Shown: piece after piece, positions 5,548 to 6,659 of the stretch
Numbering within the stretch: the stretch's first letter is position 1
Layout: every line of letters begins with the position of its first letter
From: Candidatus Heimdallarchaeota archaeon
Lineage (GTDB): Archaea > Asgardarchaeota > Heimdallarchaeia > Heimdallarchaeales > Kariarchaeaceae
Direction of reading: 5' to 3'
DNA length: 6,659 nucleotides
Assembly: GCA_022574115.1 (NCBI GenBank)
Contig: JACZSS010000154.1
Coordinates: 1 to 6,659 of the forward strand
Position numbers and translations under genes: made by a program
The notes under the pieces: model-generated
What the model was told of the DNA's origin: nothing
Databases searched by the model: none
What the model saw: the letters and a program-made list of their open reading frames with translations, nothing else

Positions 5548-5750
5548 ATGGCTCAAACTTGGAATGAAAGAAAATCGCCAATATTGGGCTCATTGGGCAC
5601 CTCGAACAGATACCAGAGCAAAATCCAGTATTAAAACCAATCTCGAGCTATCTCCTAGGATTGGTTCGACAAACCGAAAACCATGGCGACTTGGTTATGG
5701 CATTGATCGATGAAGGACAGATTGGAATTAAAATTAAGATGGGTATCTAA
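5548..5750 (+). pseudogene. Small unknown protein (about 67 residues) with a one-base frame break
   Basis: From the ATG at 5548 the frame reads MAQTWNERK, then drifts and stops after 28 codons. From 5568 a second open frame reads KKIANIGLIGHLEQIPEQ and onward to KMGI, with a stop at 5748-5750; it has no start codon near its beginning. One extra A in the AAAA run at 5571-5574 would join them as MAQTWNERK-IANIGLIG, a protein of about 67 residues. The combined product is mostly helical and matches no family I know. Its stop is one base before the ATG of the next gene, which points to translational coupling in a two-gene operon. The break is either an indel error or real decay. A short intact protein starting at an internal ATG is the less attractive alternative. 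Confidence 0.45.
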
Positions 5751-5751
5751 T

Positions 5752-6348
5752 ATGCTGAGATTGAAACCACCAATCATTACAAGGAGGGGTTAGGATCTCA
5801 ATCGCAATATTCTGGGATATTGAAAACATGATCCCTGATTATACAGGGCTGCTAACAGCGGCAATAGATCATTATGGGGACAGTTTGGGTAAGGTCACCC
5901 ATAAAATCGCCATCGCCAACTGGGAAAATTCTTTGCTCCTGCAAACGAAAGAGAACCTGATCGATCGATTAGCGTTCACTGTATCAGCAGTGAGGATAGG
6001 ATTGCCAAGCGATTACGAGCGGGAGTAAGCGTATATGAGCCATACGAAAGTTTGCTGGAATTTGCTGATCGACCACTACAGATAGCATCCATTGCAACGC
6101 TGCCAGAATTGTTGGGATCTACTAATTACTGCATAAAAGAGCTAAATGCAGATGTCATCTATCAGAGGTTAGTCGACCAACCCACAGTTAAACAATTGAT
6201 GGGACACTACCAGTCACAGATCGTACAATTTGAGCTCATCGATAAAGTGATCACAGAGATGGATACTCTTACCAATCAATTGGATCCCCAGTGGCACGAG
6301 TTGGGGGTGGTTAATCTGATTTTACGCAAGCTGGGATTTAATTCTTGA
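5752..6348 (+). pseudogene. NYN/PIN-like ribonuclease-type protein, broken by two frame disruptions
   Basis: Three frame segments seem to belong to one gene. From the ATG at 5752 the frame reads MLRLKPPIITRRG and stops at 5791. One G fewer in the GGGG run at 5786-5789 would continue it as RRVRISIAIFWDIENMIPDY in the frame open to 6028. That frame has no standard start codon before the ATG at 5828, which lies inside the motif. IAIFWDIEN is the first strand and catalytic Asp of NYN nucleases, most like the MARF1/limkain-b1 type; KIAIANWE fits the next strand. The frame stops at 6026. The remaining sequence to 6348 (GVSVYEPYESLLEFAD to LILRKLGFNS) lies in another frame without a good start, as if one base were missing between 5911 and 6028. 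I do not recognise the C-terminal half. If repaired, the protein would have about 198 residues. RNA processing is the family role; here the gene is either mis-sequenced or decaying. Confidence 0.5.
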
Positions 6349-6371
6349 TCGGATCATTTTGATCAAGAATT
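6340..6371. terminator. Perfect 11-bp inverted repeat between convergent genes
   Basis: AATTCTTGATC (6340-6350) is the exact reverse complement of GATCAAGAATT (6361-6371), with the loop GGATCATTTT. The left arm contains the stop codon of the NYN gene. The right arm is about 45 bases beyond the stop of the methyltransferase. The position between two converging genes fits a bidirectional transcript end. Confidence 0.55.
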
Positions 6372-6416
6372 CAATCCTAATTATTTACTTAAAATCTAGT
6401 CTAGCCAATACTCCAC

Positions 6417-6659
6417 TTACTTTGTTAATAAGAATCCAATGAAAACGGGATAATATTCGCCTACCAGTTTAAAGTGTCGAGGATATTTCTGTAAGCCTTC
6501 AGGTGTAACTTCGGGTTCAATCATCTTTTTGATTTCAAAACCTTGGGAGATAATAGCGTTAATATACGTGGAAAGCTTTCGGTGGTGCGTAACCATCTCG
6601 GTAGTATCGATGCGATTAACCAGTAAATAGTAACCCCCTTCATCAAAATAATTAAAAAT
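6417..6659 (-). CDS. SAM-dependent methyltransferase (class I), C-terminal part
   Basis: This 80-residue open frame enters from the right edge and ends with TAA at 6419-6417. The visible part carries the distal pattern of class I small-molecule methyltransferases: YFDEGGYYLLVNR near its start, THHRKLSTYINAIISQGFEI in the middle, then MIEPEVTPEG and a tail YYPVFIGFLLTK. The HR-LSTYiNa-i--GFeI-k--EP module followed by P-Fi-f-L--K is familiar from UbiE/COQ5-like and Methyltransf_11 proteins, where it lies after the SAM-binding Rossmann core. The core, including the glycine-rich SAM motif, lies outside the window. The substrate cannot be told. It converges on the NYN gene, with 68 bases between the stop codons. 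Confidence 0.8.
   Translation of the reverse strand: MFNYFDEGGYYLLVNRIDTTEMVTHHRKLSTYINAIISQGFEIKKMIEPEVTPEGLQKYPRHFKLVGEYYPVFIGFLLTK

Noticed and set aside
5461..5574. Plus-strand open frame running into the ATG at 5548 (extension of the small gene upstream)
   Set aside because: It is antisense to the acidic protein, begins after a stop with no start codon, and the minus-strand reading looks far more like a protein.
1..6659. CRISPR array, insertion sequence or phage module
   Set aside because: I saw no regularly spaced direct repeats, transposase motifs or terminal repeats, and no virion or integrase genes.

Overview
This AT-rich window most likely comes from an archaeon. The main evidence is an initiator tRNA-Met gene interrupted by two bulge-helix-bulge-type introns, with no encoded CCA and an archaeal-style T-tract after it. 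TATA-like boxes upstream of several genes and Shine-Dalgarno-like GGTGA/AAGGA motifs agree with this. A leucine-rich-repeat protein, an orphan receiver-domain protein and a DUF11-like repeat protein together would fit an Asgard-type lineage. That placement is inference, not proven.

Layout, left to right. Positions 1 to about 239 (minus) encode an internal piece of a bacterial-type RNA polymerase beta' subunit (RpoC). It abuts, out of frame, the end of a large repeat protein (211-1611, minus) that breaks off inside its third repeat; this is best read as a chimeric contig end. A divergent gap with TATA-like elements leads to a CheY-like receiver protein with an unrecognised output domain (1776-2582, plus). 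An intact nucleoside phosphorylase follows (2657-3403, plus). The next 313 bases hold no convincing gene, but do hold a long-range stem followed by a T-tract (3441-3515). Then come the two-intron tRNA-iMet (3717-3857, minus), a short gap with competing hairpins, and a leucine-rich-repeat protein (4015-4986, minus) with a clear TATA box and ribosome binding site. Next is a very acidic, aromatic-rich small protein of unknown function (5130-5534, minus). Almost back to back with it is a plus-strand pair: a small unknown protein (5548-5750) and a NYN-nuclease-like protein (5752-6348). Both are broken by single-base frame disruptions. The window ends with the C-terminal 80 residues of a SAM-dependent methyltransferase (6417-6659, minus), separated from the NYN gene by a perfect 11-bp inverted repeat.

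The genes do not form one obvious pathway. The nucleoside phosphorylase (salvage), the receiver protein (signalling) and the LRR protein (protein contacts) look like neighbours rather than a system. The least explained block is 5040-6348. I found no CRISPR array, insertion sequence, rRNA or phage module. Several one-base disruptions (a bulge in the tRNA T-stem and three frame breaks at 5.57-6.03 kb) suggest either indel errors in a metagenomic assembly or decay of that block.
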